Shown here one piece after another: positions 55,501 to 64,000 of a stretch of 64,000 bases of DNA. This stretch comes from Homarus americanus. Lineage: Eukaryota; Arthropoda; Malacostraca; Decapoda; Nephropidae. Position 1 is the stretch's first letter. Each line of letters starts with the position of its first letter. The translations under genes were made by a program, and so were the position numbers. The notes below the pieces were generated by a model. It searched no databases. It saw only the letters and a program-made list of their open reading frames with translations, and had not been told where the DNA came from. The stretch covers positions 4,184,947 through 4,248,946 of the forward strand of contig NW_024737068.1 in NCBI RefSeq assembly GCF_018991925.1, in the 5' to 3' direction.

Positions 55501-56851
55501 CTCTCTCTCTCATCTGGTTTATTTAAATGCAGCATTTCCTGCCTCTACCACCACAAACCAGGCGTTGTTTTTAGTCTTGACCATGTTGGTATTATCCAGC
55601 TTCCCGAGGATAACCTACCTCCTCACCTCTTCTAAGAGGACCATCAAAGAAATTAGGCTGCTCCCAGTAGTTATAACTGTGTTGGGAATGGTCAATAGAT
55701 TGTGAGGTATATTGTCAACTTTACGTCATTGACCGAGTCGTATCTCATGGCTAAGATGTAACCACCACATGATGTGATAACTTTTTTTGAGTATGCAGTC
55801 ATAATGGACATCATAGGTAGGTCACAGCTTCCATAGTCCCATATCGCTCGCAGGTCATAACTTTTTACCACTTTTGAATATCCTTGCCCTTGCCTATACA
55901 GTCATAAATAGAGATATCAACTGCAAAATTATGAAAAAAAGCAAGAGATGAAAAGAGATATGGCTGTATGAATACCAGAGTATGTAGCTAAGTTCTTTTA
56001 CCTTCCTCATAATATTAACACAAACACAGCTTGCTACCTTACCTGTATATCCATGGCAGGGGCAAGAGACTGATATACTTCATCCTTCAGTGAAAAGTCT
56101 CCTTTTTCTATTGCCCTTGATACAGAGTCGTTAATGTTTACTCCTGACACCAGCGTGATGGGTAGTCCCATTTTCTGTGCTATGCAGCCAGCTGTTGGCA
56201 TCAGTTATGGGCATGAATAACCTTTAGAAGATAGACAACATGAGAACTTTCTTGTATTGGAAACATCAACAGTCTTTTAAAATTATTAATTCCCCCAGGA
56301 TGATGTTTTACCCTTTTGAGGATGATAGTTTACCCCTTTCTGGATGATATTTTAAGTCTTAAAACAGATCTTGTTTTAACCCTTTTGTCCTCAGAGGAGC
56401 TAAACACAATATCCATTTGAAGCATGAGAAGTTATTGTCACTGATTCAAATGTCATAAAGGCTACAATTAAAAATATAAACAGTGAGATATTAATAGGTA
56501 TGGATTTTCACATATTTTTAGAAATATGGGCCACATATTTTGGTCAGAACATATTATACCATCAACAGTGTTTTGTATCCCTATTACTTGACAGTGAAGA
56601 GAGAACCTTAATGCATATTTTTAATGTTATTTGTTTGTGGTAATAACAAATAAACACGACTTTATTTCAAACTCTAATATATTGTACTGTACAATGACAA
56701 AAATTTTTGTACTACAGAAATTACCCATAAAACATTTAATAAAGATTTGCTGCAATATTTGTTCGGTATATAATTACCCAAACTCTTACTTCAAGAGAGG
56801 ATGTAATCTTCAATGTGTTGGACCACTGACTTTGAGAGTTTAAAGAGAGAG

Positions 56852-56885
<34 letters not shown>

Positions 56886-59441
56886 TGTTTTTCTTGTTTT
56901 ATGTTAGGAATATTCTGTATCTAGTAACTCTTAAAGTAAAAACAGCAAATACTAGCCGACTCAAAGTTACAGTTTAATGAAAGGAAATGATGCATTAAGA
57001 ATATAAAGTACAGTGAACCCTTGAAGATTCGGACCCGGTACATCCGGATTTCGGAAGATTCGGACAAAATTTGGGGTTCCAGGGGCTAAGAAGCCTCTCT
57101 AAGACGCATTCCCAAAACAGAGCAAAGATCATCTTACGTCCATGTAACCAAGATGTCAGCGTGCGGGACACAGGTGCCCGAGACGGGAAACATAAACAGA
57201 AGGCAGGAAACAAGCAGAGTTGTCAATTGTTGTTTGTGGGAATATTATTTCATTCACTGTAGTAATGATTCAATGTTTCTTATTATGTTATCATAGGTAA
57301 ATGCATGATTTATATAATTTGTTTATCACTGTGCCCATCACCATTTTCAAATTAGACTACAAGATATTTATTTCTCCCATACATATTTCGATCGTACACC
57401 TGGCAACGTGATTGAGTGATCACTAGTTAGAGCATCGTCTGCTGTTGTATCTCCTCGCCCCCTGCCATATTCCACTGGATTTACTGTTATTATTAGTATT
57501 TACTGATATAATAGTAATTAATAGTGATTAATCATGGCATTGTAGCCAGGTTAGACTCATCACTGTAACCACCAGGCTACTGGGCCAAGTTGTGAGGTGT
57601 TATGGTTGTCTTTCAACCCATATTTTTTAGTAAATATACCTAATGTTTTTCATTTATATTTACTCAGTTACATACACACACCATCCTACATACATACAGG
57701 TACTGTATTGCGAAAAAAGTATAAGAAATAATTGTCCTAAGGGCAAACACGTAAAGGGAATCTACATTTCTTTGTACACAAGTTAGTTGGCTCAGTGAGG
57801 GAGCAGGAGGAGAGCACAGAGTGTAGGGGGTGGGGGGAGCATTGCCAGGGAATCTGCCTCCTAGCTGGTGTCCATTGTTATGATGAAGCAGGGAGTGTAT
57901 GCAAATGGTGACTGTGCTAATCTTTTATTTGGCTTTTATTTACTGATTTGGCAATACTGTATTTTTGTTGGAACCTATTTATTGGTATTACTCTTATTTG
58001 TTTCTCACTTTTCCTGGTACTGTATATACTATATTATTTTAAGAAAACTATGGTGACAGGAGGAAAATACACACACAAAGTTTTTTCCTAAATACTCCCT
58101 GCTAAAATGGAGAGTGCGTCTTATAAGCGGTAAAATATGGTACCCTGTACTGCATTTTGGGTGTTTTTTCTCTTCACCATTTATCGTTTTTATACATTTA
58201 ATACATTCGCCAGAGGATATGGACAATCGGCTTTTTTGGACAGGTGGTCCGCCCCTTTAGTCCAGATTTTTGAGGATTTACTGTACATAGACAATTATGA
58301 TTCTCTTTTAATTAATCTTTTACCTGTTATGTTACCAGCAGCTCCAGTTGGTACTATCACCTGGACGAGGTCACCCACGTTGCCACACAGTTGGTAGTAT
58401 GTGAAGAAGAAGTGAGCCACTTGTGCCATGATGCGTCCCCAGTTGATGGAGTTGATTGAGATGAGATTGTGAGCCGAGACAAACTCCTTGTCAGCAAAAC
58501 ACTGCTTGATAGGCTTGTCTAATTCATCAGAGTTTCCTTCAACTGCCAAAGATGTGCATAAAAGATAAAGAAAGGGAAATAATGTCAAATGTAAAGAAAA
58601 CAGCCACACACACACACTCATGGAGGACCTACTACATTAACTACCAGTACCTTTCATAGAAAATTACTCTGAACTATACTGTATTATCAAAGCCAGAAAT
58701 CCGAGTTAAGAAATTACAAGAAGAACATATGTGACACACGGAACAAAGGTAGGATAAGCACCATAAATGAAAACGGAAAGTTGCAGTTAAAGTTTGCAAA
58801 CCTTCAAATTACCACAACTTTGGAACCAATGAAGATATTGAAGTGATTCGAGTGGCAGATTGAATTGATGCTAGTGGAAGACATCATTACATATTGTTAT
58901 CAGGCATACTGGCACTTAACCTACTTTGGTTCTGTGCTTTTCATATGAAACATCACTTGGCATGTTAGGGACTTTCCACAAACAATCCATAATTTTATAT
59001 ATATGTAACATCAACAAAGCTGCTATTATTGTATTTCTGATATGTTACAGGTTGACAACCCTTTATCCGAAATTCCGAAAACCGAAAAGCTCTGAAAACA
59101 GAAAATTTTTTGTGGAGCAATTTTTTTATTTTTTTTGGGGATTAGCCCACCCAGGCACATGTCACTGACCCACATCGGGGCCTGGGGGATGAAAATGTAA
59201 TAGTAATAATAATTATAATAATACAGGTAATAATAATAATGATAATACAGTAATAATAATAATTATTCATAGTAAATAAAAATTTTAATATAAAATACAC
59301 AAAAATAAAATAAGAATGATAACAATAATACTGTAATAATGAAATAATAATAATAAAGAAATACAAGAATGAAAAAAAAGATCACGTGAGAAACATGACC
59401 TAGACCTATGAATTATTATTATTATTATTATTATTATTATA

Positions 59442-59472
<31 letters not shown>

Positions 59473-62400
59473 TTTAGCCCCCAGGCCCCAATGTGAGTCA
59501 GTGACCTGCTGTGCCCAGGTGGGCTGATCCCTGAAAAAAAAAAAAAAAAAAACTAACCATTCTGAAATCCGAAAAATTTCAAAAACCGAAATGCATCTGG
59601 TCCCAAGGATTTCGGATAAGGGATTGTCAACCTGTATAAGCCAATTCAGCCTGTGTACTGTACTGGACACTACTCCCTATCATGGCTCTCATACAGTTCC
59701 TGCCATGTATATCTAATAAAATAGAAATATCATATGAGTAAACAACTCACCACAATAAACATGAACATTGTCTTCAATAACTGTAGTCATCTGTAACTCC
59801 TGAATGACTGTGCAACGACCGTGTGGCAGAAGTACAATAATGTCTATGCACTCTCTTCCGCGCACACTCTCAATGGCCGCACTACCAGTATCACCTGATG
59901 TGCCTAAAGGTGACAATAATAGTGGAAATGTATAAAAGTATTGTTCCTTTATAGAATGAACACTATCACTTAACCCTTTACTTTTCTGGTCAGAAAAACA
60001 AATGTTTAATACTTGATGACAGCAAATTATAATATGTTTGTCATAAGGTAGTAAATAATTTGATTACCCATGTTTAAAAAATTAATAGATCCCAATGATA
60101 ATACTGTCCTCAGGTCCTACAAACAGCCATTCACAGATCAACTATGATACTGTTTATAGTGTGGGAGGCTGGTGAGTGAGGGAGCGGTGTTCCTTGGTGA
60201 CACATTATACAATTATTGTGACCTATTTCTCATGGGCTTTGCAGGATATTTTTAAAAGCTAACATTTACTACATCTTTACGTAATGGCGAATCTGATCCT
60301 TTCTAGGACAAAAGTGAGTCAGCATCTATAGCTAACTAGTTAGCTTTAGTGTTGAGAGGCCAGTAAACACTGTGTTGAGGCCAGTAAACACTGTGTTGAG
60401 ATACCAGTAAGCACTGTGTTGAGATGCAAGTAGGCACTGCCTTGAGAGGCCAGTAAGCACTTTGTTGAGAGGCCAGTAGGCACTGTGTTGCGAGGCCAGT
60501 AGGCATGGCGTTGAGAGGCCAGTAAGCACTGTGTTGAGAGGCCAGTAAGCACTGTGTTGAGAAGCCAGTAAACACTGTGTTGAGAAGCCAGTAAACATTG
60601 TGTTGAGAGGTAAGTAAACACTGTGTTGAAAGGTGAGTAAACACTGTGTTGAGAGGTGAGTAAACACTGTGTTGAGAGGCCAGTAAGCACTGTGTTGAGA
60701 GGCCAGTAAACACTGTGTTGAGAGGCCAGTAAACATTGTGTTGAGAGGTGAGTAAACACTGTGTTGAAAGGTGAGTAAACACTCTGTTGAGAGGTGAGTA
60801 AACACTGTGTTGAGAGGCCAGTAAGTACTGTACTGTGTTGAGAGGCCAGTAAGTACTGTACTGTGTTGAGAGGCCAGTAAGTACTGTACTGTGTTGAGAG
60901 GCCAGTAAGTACTGTACTGTATTGAGAGGCCAGTAAGTACTGTACTGTGTTGAGAGGCCAGTAAGTACTGTACTGTGTTGAGAGGCCAGTAGTACTGTAC
61001 TGTGTTGAGAGGCCAGTAAGTACTGTACTGTGTTGAGAGGCCAGTAAGTACTGTACTGTGTTGAGAGGCCAGTAAGTACTGTACTGTGTTGAGAGGCCAA
61101 TACACAATGTGTTGAGAGACCAGTACACACTGTTTTCAGGTGGCCAGCAAACACTGAAGTATTAGACAGAGCTACATGGTGCCGAGTGAGTGGCTTCTTA
61201 TTAGTGATATATTTAATTTTCATCTGGAAATTGTTCATGATTTTGAAGACTTTGCCAACATGAAACAAGATTCAATGGAACATCGTAAAACTAAATTTAG
61301 CTGCTTCAAACATTGTGCTTCCACAACAGTGTAGTGGTAGTATACAGTAGGGTCGGGATATATCGCGAGATAGGGTCCAAGGATGTTCTCTATATACTAA
61401 ATCGCGATATATAATTACATGTAATCAATGGGGAAAATAGGGTTAGGTTTTGGAGGCCCAAAAAAGTGACTAAATTGACTTAATGAGTTCATTTTCTTAC
61501 TAACTTAACCACCAATGAACTCTAAACTCGGAAACAACAGGCCACTTCAATATCAATGAACACCAGACTCAGGAACACTAGACTCGGCAGCAGACGCCAC
61601 ACTGCCACCACCCTCACTTGACAATCCCACACCTACTGTACAAAAACAAATACCAAAAATATTAGTTACGGTATTAAATAATTTCCATTAAGCTTTCCTT
61701 TATCTTTTCTTCACTTTTCACATCACTAGCAACCCATTTACACTCGCTTTAGAAATTTGAATCTGCATCAGACTCGGCAGCTGATGCGCCATCCCGAGAA
61801 CAAAAGACGACACACTGCCACCCTCACTTAACTATCATAAACGAACAAACCAAAAATATTGGTTACAGTATTAAAAAATTTCCATTAAGCTTTCCATTAT
61901 CCTCACTTCACTTTTCACATCACTAGCAACCCATTTACACTCACTTTAGAAGTCGTAATCTGCAGCAGAGTCGGCTGCTTTCTTGCCACTCACTCAGAAA
62001 AACTGAGCCGGCGAGTGTGAATGCGTGTGTGAGCAACCACGGTGGCCCCTCTGGTGAGCAAATACACATTTGTTTGCCATGGCGGTACATTTGAAATATT
62101 TCCTGCCCAATTTCCCTCGCGAATTACAAAAATTTATCGCTATATATAGGAAAATTTTGATAATTTTGGTAGCCGCAATATAAAAAAATCGTTATATAGT
62201 CGCGATATATTCCGACTCTACTGTACTTGGTTGATTGCACTACTTTTCATGTAAAATAGTTTTTCATTGGTAGTCCTGCTGCTCCACAAATCCAAGATTC
62301 AGACTCATGAATCCAAAGCATTTATGGACAGATTAATGCTATCAGTGATACTGCTTTGGGTTCAAGAGTTCATGGAGAAGTAGAAAAGAGGAACAGGACT

Positions 62401-62809
62401 TTGTTTGTGACTATGCAAGACATAAATTTAACTTGACTTATATTTCTCCTAAAATTAGATCACAGTGACTTTATTTGCCTCAGGTGAACACTCTACTAAC
62501 TACTGTACATATTACGATTAAACTTTCTTTGTCTTATTAAGTATCTAATAAATCAAGAGTTAATAATTAGCTATTGTAACCTGATACAGTACTCCACATG
62601 GTCTTGCAATTTACCTATGAGGATCGTGATGTGCTGACCACTCTTACTGAGAAAGTAGTTCAGTAGGTTACCCACTACGGACAGAGCCAAGTCCTTGAAA
62701 GCCATAGTTCTTCCATGAAAGAGTTCCACAATATTCAATCCTCCTTGTAAATGCTCAATACGAACGACTTCTGGGATTTTGAACCTTTGTAAGCTGCTGT
62801 TGACTATAT
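46361..62809 (-). CDS. THNSL2: Threonine synthase-like 2, 7 exons; N-terminus outside window or in gap
   Basis: PLP-dependent fold-type II protein related to threonine synthase. In animals THNSL2 is reported as a catabolic phospho-lyase acting on O-phosphohomoserine/phosphothreonine, since animals lack threonine biosynthesis (family knowledge). Exons 62615-62809, 59751-59903, 58324-58542, 56043-56191, 53698-53842, 50549-50663 and 46361-46583 join in compatible phases to about 400 residues. Seen in order: HGRTMAFKDLALS with the PLP-binding Lys, GTSGDTGSAAIES, PHGRCTVIQELQMTTV, VEGNSDELD, NSINWGRIMAQ, VPTGAAGN, AQKMGLPITL, IPYNVERL, CPHTAVA, and ATASPAKFPEAV before a Lys/Asp-rich tail and a TGA stop. 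The vertebrate protein is about 480 residues, so roughly 60-80 N-terminal residues are missing. They should lie to the right of 62809, where a 100-N gap and a GAA tract occur. No frameshift or internal stop is seen. Confidence 0.95.
47786..49677. mobile_element. TIR element (TACAGTCT type) carrying a nested TIR element
   Basis: The left arm about 47786-47860 and right arm 49605-49677 are inverse (TGGAGACAGCTGG, GTTTGTTTAC, TTCGAACACTGC, GATTCTT...). The left side also matches 22982-23165. The interior is mostly the nested element 47967-49598. Confidence 0.75.
47967..49598. mobile_element. pogo/Tigger-like TIR element, 1.63 kb, internally duplicated
   Basis: Starts CAGTTGACCCTCGTTAATTT, ends ATTAACGAGGGTCGACTG, TA at 47965-47966 and 49599-49600. 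Sub-terminal TCCGAATTAACCGA/TCCGAATTATCCGAA repeats. About 380 bp (48070-48430) recurs at about 48660-49015. Between the copies is a short acidic frame (EDWEKLFGAADDDKENDLDG), perhaps a transposase tail. No intact transposase. Confidence 0.85.
50549..50663 (-). CDS. THNSL2: THNSL2 exon (CPHTAVA)
   Basis: 115 bp. The split Glu begins ESIVVDDARITEVMQRIHEE. HKYVVCPHTAVAAAYHYQR follows, the conserved PHTAVA segment. Acceptor TCCATAG|AATC, donor CAAAG|GTAAGA. Confidence 0.93.
51125..52014. mobile_element. TIR element (TTTACGCGG type), 890 bp
   Basis: Starts CAGTTAACCCTCACTTTACG, ends ACCGCGTAAAGTGAGGGTTAACTG, TA at 51123-51124 and 52015-52016. Shares its right third with 44819-45422. The interior has TGACGTCA near 51364, CCAAT sequence and a short acidic frame. 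Non-autonomous. Confidence 0.88.
52340..52760. repeat. About 95-bp tandem repeat, four units
   Basis: Units share AAAAAATCCC, CCTGGAATTTTC, GGTAACGGAAAAATTTTCTC and GTTCCAGAA; they start near 52350, 52440, 52540 and 52630. Divergence between units is moderate. Confidence 0.85.
52865..53040 (-). repeat. Jockey-like LINE 5'-region fragment, minus strand
   Basis: Inverse match to 22210-22370 (CAATTGAGACCCTG, CAGCAACCTGGGACTTGGTC, ACATTATGCTTCCAATATCT). Confidence 0.75.
53090..53695. repeat. 22-bp minisatellite reaching a THNSL2 splice donor
   Basis: About 25 degenerate units of AAGTCATCATACTCAAGGGATT. A short outlier is at 52215-52290. The last unit ends within about 8 bp of the donor of the 53698-53842 exon. 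Confidence 0.9.
53698..53842 (-). CDS. THNSL2: THNSL2 exon (IPYNVERL)
   Basis: 145 bp. It encodes IPYNVERLVYIYADSNTKRV, then a Lys/Asp-rich stretch and IPRDILDAMRKTII. Acceptor ATTTCAG|ATTC, donor TATTG|GTGAGG. A 22-bp-unit minisatellite comes to within about 8 bp of the donor. Confidence 0.92.
55120..55292 (+). pseudogene. PIF/Harbinger transposase N-terminal scrap
   Basis: KVYRDLVDPL followed in another frame by VSDENSIR.YQFP, then FLVEQDFMLLQHQSVIGDNT and GLTQASISRIITQV. The last part resembles the HARBI1 segment LRF.ATGSFQ..IGD..G.SQ.S.SRI. Frameshifts, an early stop and no catalytic DDE region make it a remnant. Confidence 0.55.
56043..56191 (-). CDS. THNSL2: THNSL2 exon (AQKMGLPI)
   Basis: 149 bp. 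It encodes AGCIAQKMGLPITLVSGVNI, NDSVSRAIEKGDFSL and LAPAMDIQ, matching the segment after VPTGAAGN in the family. Acceptor CCAACAG|CTGG, donor ATACAG|GTAAGG in phase 0. Confidence 0.94.
56847..56884. repeat. Poly(A) run
   Basis: About 35 A residues after GAGAGAG. No retroelement body is recognised beside it. Confidence 0.9.
57011..58283. mobile_element. pogo/Tigger-like TIR element, 1.27 kb
   Basis: Starts CAGTGAACCCTTGAAGATTC, ends with inverse CAGTAAATCCTCAAAAATCT, TA at 57009-57010 and 58284-58285. Sub-terminal TCCGGATTTCGGAAGATTCG and GGACAGGTGGTCCG. No transposase frame seen. Confidence 0.8.
58324..58542 (-). CDS. THNSL2: THNSL2 exon with VEGNSDELD and NSINW
   Basis: 219 bp. It encodes VEGNSDELDKPIKQCFADKE, AHNLISINSINWGRIMAQVA and VGDLVQVIVPTGAAGNIT, near-diagnostic for THNSL2-type proteins. 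Acceptor TTGGCAG|TTG, donor AACAG|GTAAAA. A TIR element (57011-58283) ends 41 bp below the donor. Confidence 0.95.
59048..59634. mobile_element. pogo/Tigger-like TIR element with LINE-tail insert
   Basis: Starts CAGGTTGACAACCCTTTATC, ends GATAAGGGATTGTCAACCTG, an excellent TIR, TA at 59046-59047 and 59635-59636. Sub-terminal CCGAAAACCGAAA type repeats. Most of the interior is the palindromic LINE-tail block 59121-59552. Confidence 0.9.
59121..59552. repeat. Palindrome of two Jockey-like LINE 3' tails
   Basis: Left arm is the tail inverted (poly(T), GGGGATTAGCCCACCCAGGC, GGGGCCTGGGGG). Right arm is the tail direct (CCCCCAGGCCCCAATGTGAG, CCCAGGTGGGCTGATCCCTG, poly(A)). (TAA)n/(ATT)n lies between. 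Confidence 0.85.
59751..59903 (-). CDS. THNSL2: THNSL2 exon with SGDTGSAA
   Basis: 153 bp. The split Gly begins GTSGDTGSAAIESVRG, the phosphate-binding loop of the cofactor. CIDIIVLLPHGRCTVIQELQ and TTVIEDNVHVYC follow. Acceptor CTTTAG|GCAC, donor TTGTG|GTGAGT. Confidence 0.94.
60345..61135. repeat. 22/27-bp minisatellite, about 30 units
   Basis: Unit CTGTGTTGAGAGGCCAGTAA with either ACA/GCA or GTACTGTA spacers. The 22-bp units dominate to 60820 and the 27-bp units with duplicated TACTG to 61100. It lies in a THNSL2 intron. Confidence 0.95.
61345..62223. mobile_element. TIR element (TATATCGCGA type), 879 bp
   Basis: Starts CAGTAGGGTCGGGATATATC, ends CGCGATATATTCCGACTCTACTG, TA at 61343-61344 and 62224-62225. 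Internal direct repeat of about 190 bp (61560-61745 and 61775-61955; CTTTTCACATCACTAGCAAC, TTTCCATTAAGCTTTCC). Confidence 0.88.
62615..62809 (-). CDS. THNSL2: THNSL2 exon with PLP lysine (first seen)
   Basis: 195 bp. Acceptor TTTTTCAG|ATATAG after a long T-rich tract, donor CATAG|GTAAAT. It encodes VNSSLQRFKIPEVVRIEHLQ, GGLNIVELFHGRTMAFKDLA and LLNYFLSKSGQHITILI. The Lys in FKD is the Schiff-base lysine by family analogy. The exon begins inside a codon, so at least one coding exon precedes it. Confidence 0.94.
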
Positions 62810-62939
62810 CTGAAAAACAAACAAAAAACAATGATTAATATATATGTAAAGTAGGCAATAAAATACTTAACAAGAGAATAAAGGAGGAGGAGGAGGAGGA
62901 GGAGGATGAGTGTGGGAGATATGAATAAGTGGCATTAAT

Positions 62940-63039
62940 NNNNNNNNNNNNNNNNNNNNNNNNNNNNNNNNNNNNNNNNNNNNNNNNNNNNNNNNNNNNN
63001 NNNNNNNNNNNNNNNNNNNNNNNNNNNNNNNNNNNNNNN
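62940..63039. other. Assembly gap (100 N)
   Basis: Exactly 100 N, the usual placeholder for a gap of unknown size, with a GGA repeat on the left and GAA repeat on the right. Confidence 0.99.
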
Positions 63040-63354
63040 AGAAGAAGAAGAAGAAGAAGAAGAAGAGGAAACAGATAAAGAAGGAGAAGAAACAGACGGA
63101 AGAAGAAGAAGGAGAAGAAACAGAAAGAAGAAGAAGACGAAGAAACAGAAGGAAGAAGAAGAAGAAACAGAAAAAAGAAGAAGAAGAAGAAGAAGAAGAA
63201 GAAGAAGAAGAAGAAGAAGAAGAAGAAGAAGAAGAAACAGAAAAAAGAAGAAGAAGAAGAAGAAGAAGAAGAAGAAGAAGAAGAAGAAGAAGGAAGAAGA
63301 AGAAGAAGAAACAGAAAGAAGAAGAAGACGAAGAAACAGAAAGAATAGTAATAA

Positions 63355-63385
<31 letters not shown>

Positions 63386-63990
63386 AAGAAGAAGAAGAAG
63401 AAGAAGAAGAAGAAGAAGAAGAAGAAGAAGAAGAAGAAGAAGAAGAAGAAGAAGAAGAAGAAGAAGAAGAAGAAGAAGAAGAAGAAGAAGAAGAAGAAGA
63501 AGAAGAAGAAGAAGAAGAAGAAGAAGAAGAAGAAGAAGAAGAAGAAGAAGAAGAAGAAGAAGAAGAAGAAGAAGAAGAAGAAGAAGAAGAAGAAGAAGAA
63601 GAAGAAGAAGAAGAAGAAGAAGAAGAAGAAGAAGAAGAAGAAGAAGAAGAAGAAGAAGAAGAAGAAGAAGAAGAAGAAGAAGAAGAAGAAGAAGAAGAAG
63701 AAGAAGAAGAAGAAGAAGAAGAAGAAGAAGAAGAAGAAGAAGAAGAAGAAGAAGAAGAAGAAGAAGAAGAAGAAGAAGAAGAAGAAGAAGAAGAAGAAGA
63801 AGAAGAAGAAGAAGAAGAAGAAGAAGAAGAAGAAGAAGGAAGAAGAAGAAGAAGAAGAAGAAGAAGAAGAAGAAGAAGAAGAAGAAGAAGAAGAAGAAGA
63901 AGAAGAAGAAGAAGAAGAAGAAGAAGAAGAAGAAGAAGAAGAAGAAGAAGAAGAAGAAGAAGAAGAAGAAGAAGAAGAAGAAGAAGAATG
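63040..63990. repeat. (GAA)n tract, about 950 bp
   Basis: Interrupted GAA with CAGAAA and GACGAA variants to 63350, then almost pure GAA to 63990. On the THNSL2 sense strand it reads TTC. True length is unknown because of the gap. Confidence 0.98.
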
Positions 63991-64000
63991 AGAGTGTAAT

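Noticed and set aside
55590..55680. Possible coding stretch near 55.6 kb
   Set aside because: Short, no domain, no splice signals consistent with THNSL2, whose exons join without it.
60336..61268. Three overlapping long ORFs on the minus strand
   Set aside because: They coincide with a 22/27-bp minisatellite inside a THNSL2 intron; the absence of stops is a property of the unit, not evidence of a gene.

Overview
This is eukaryotic nuclear DNA from an animal, most likely an arthropod and plausibly a decapod crustacean. The inference rests on intron-rich genes, very heavy dinucleotide and trinucleotide microsatellites, degenerate TTAGG/AACCT-type tracts, and a mixture of CR1-like and Jockey-like LINEs, Bel/Pao, Helitron, Tc1/pogo, hAT and PIF/Harbinger remains. 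I cannot fix the species. There is no prokaryotic, CRISPR or operon structure.

Two protein-coding genes can be rebuilt exon by exon, both on the minus strand. The first (34251 down to 5532) is a polypeptide N-acetylgalactosaminyltransferase of the GALNT7/10-like type. Eight exons encode about 445 residues: a signal anchor, a short stem and a complete GT-A catalytic domain. The C-terminal ricin-type lectin domain was not found and probably lies beyond the left edge. The second (62809 down to 46361) is a threonine synthase-like 2 (THNSL2) gene. Seven exons encode about 400 residues, including the PLP-lysine region and the true stop codon. Its first coding exon(s) lie beyond a 100-N gap and a roughly 950-bp GAA tract at the right edge. 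All splice phases of both models are compatible.

Most of the rest is mobile DNA inside introns and between the genes. 1-5 kb: CR1-like LINE tails, a tRNA-like SINE and a broken Bel/Pao integrase. 6-19 kb (GALNT introns): a SINE, an unexplained acidic-repeat reading frame with a promoter-like CCAAT cluster, two nearly identical 855-bp pogo/Tigger-like elements, a hAT MITE and an 850-bp TA/CA microsatellite. 20-27 kb: a CR1-like RT, an inverted CR1-like piece, then a roughly 4.9-kb Jockey-like LINE interrupted by a TIR element, a Tc1-like transposase and a hAT MITE. 28-31 kb: a Helitron zone with a solo LTR. 35-45 kb: SINEs, LINE tails, several TIR elements, a MADF-domain exon and a decayed transposase. 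46-62 kb: THNSL2 with nested TIR elements, three minisatellites and a PIF/Harbinger scrap.

I see no convincing new multi-gene system. The most unusual items are the acidic-repeat ORF with three CCAAT boxes at 43-bp spacing, competing splice donors 5 nt apart in GALNT exon 7, short derivatives of the Jockey-like LINE made only of 5' region plus 3' tail, TIR elements with triplicated internal hairpins, a solo LTR whose pre-insertion site is preserved in a nearby paralogue, and a minisatellite that runs to a splice donor of THNSL2. Long stretches not listed below (about 170-1940, 12000-12780, 12900-13560, 32000-33080, 37000-37850, 45430-46360, 46590-47780, 49680-50548, 53850-55110, 56200-56840) are AT-rich with no gene or element I recognise.
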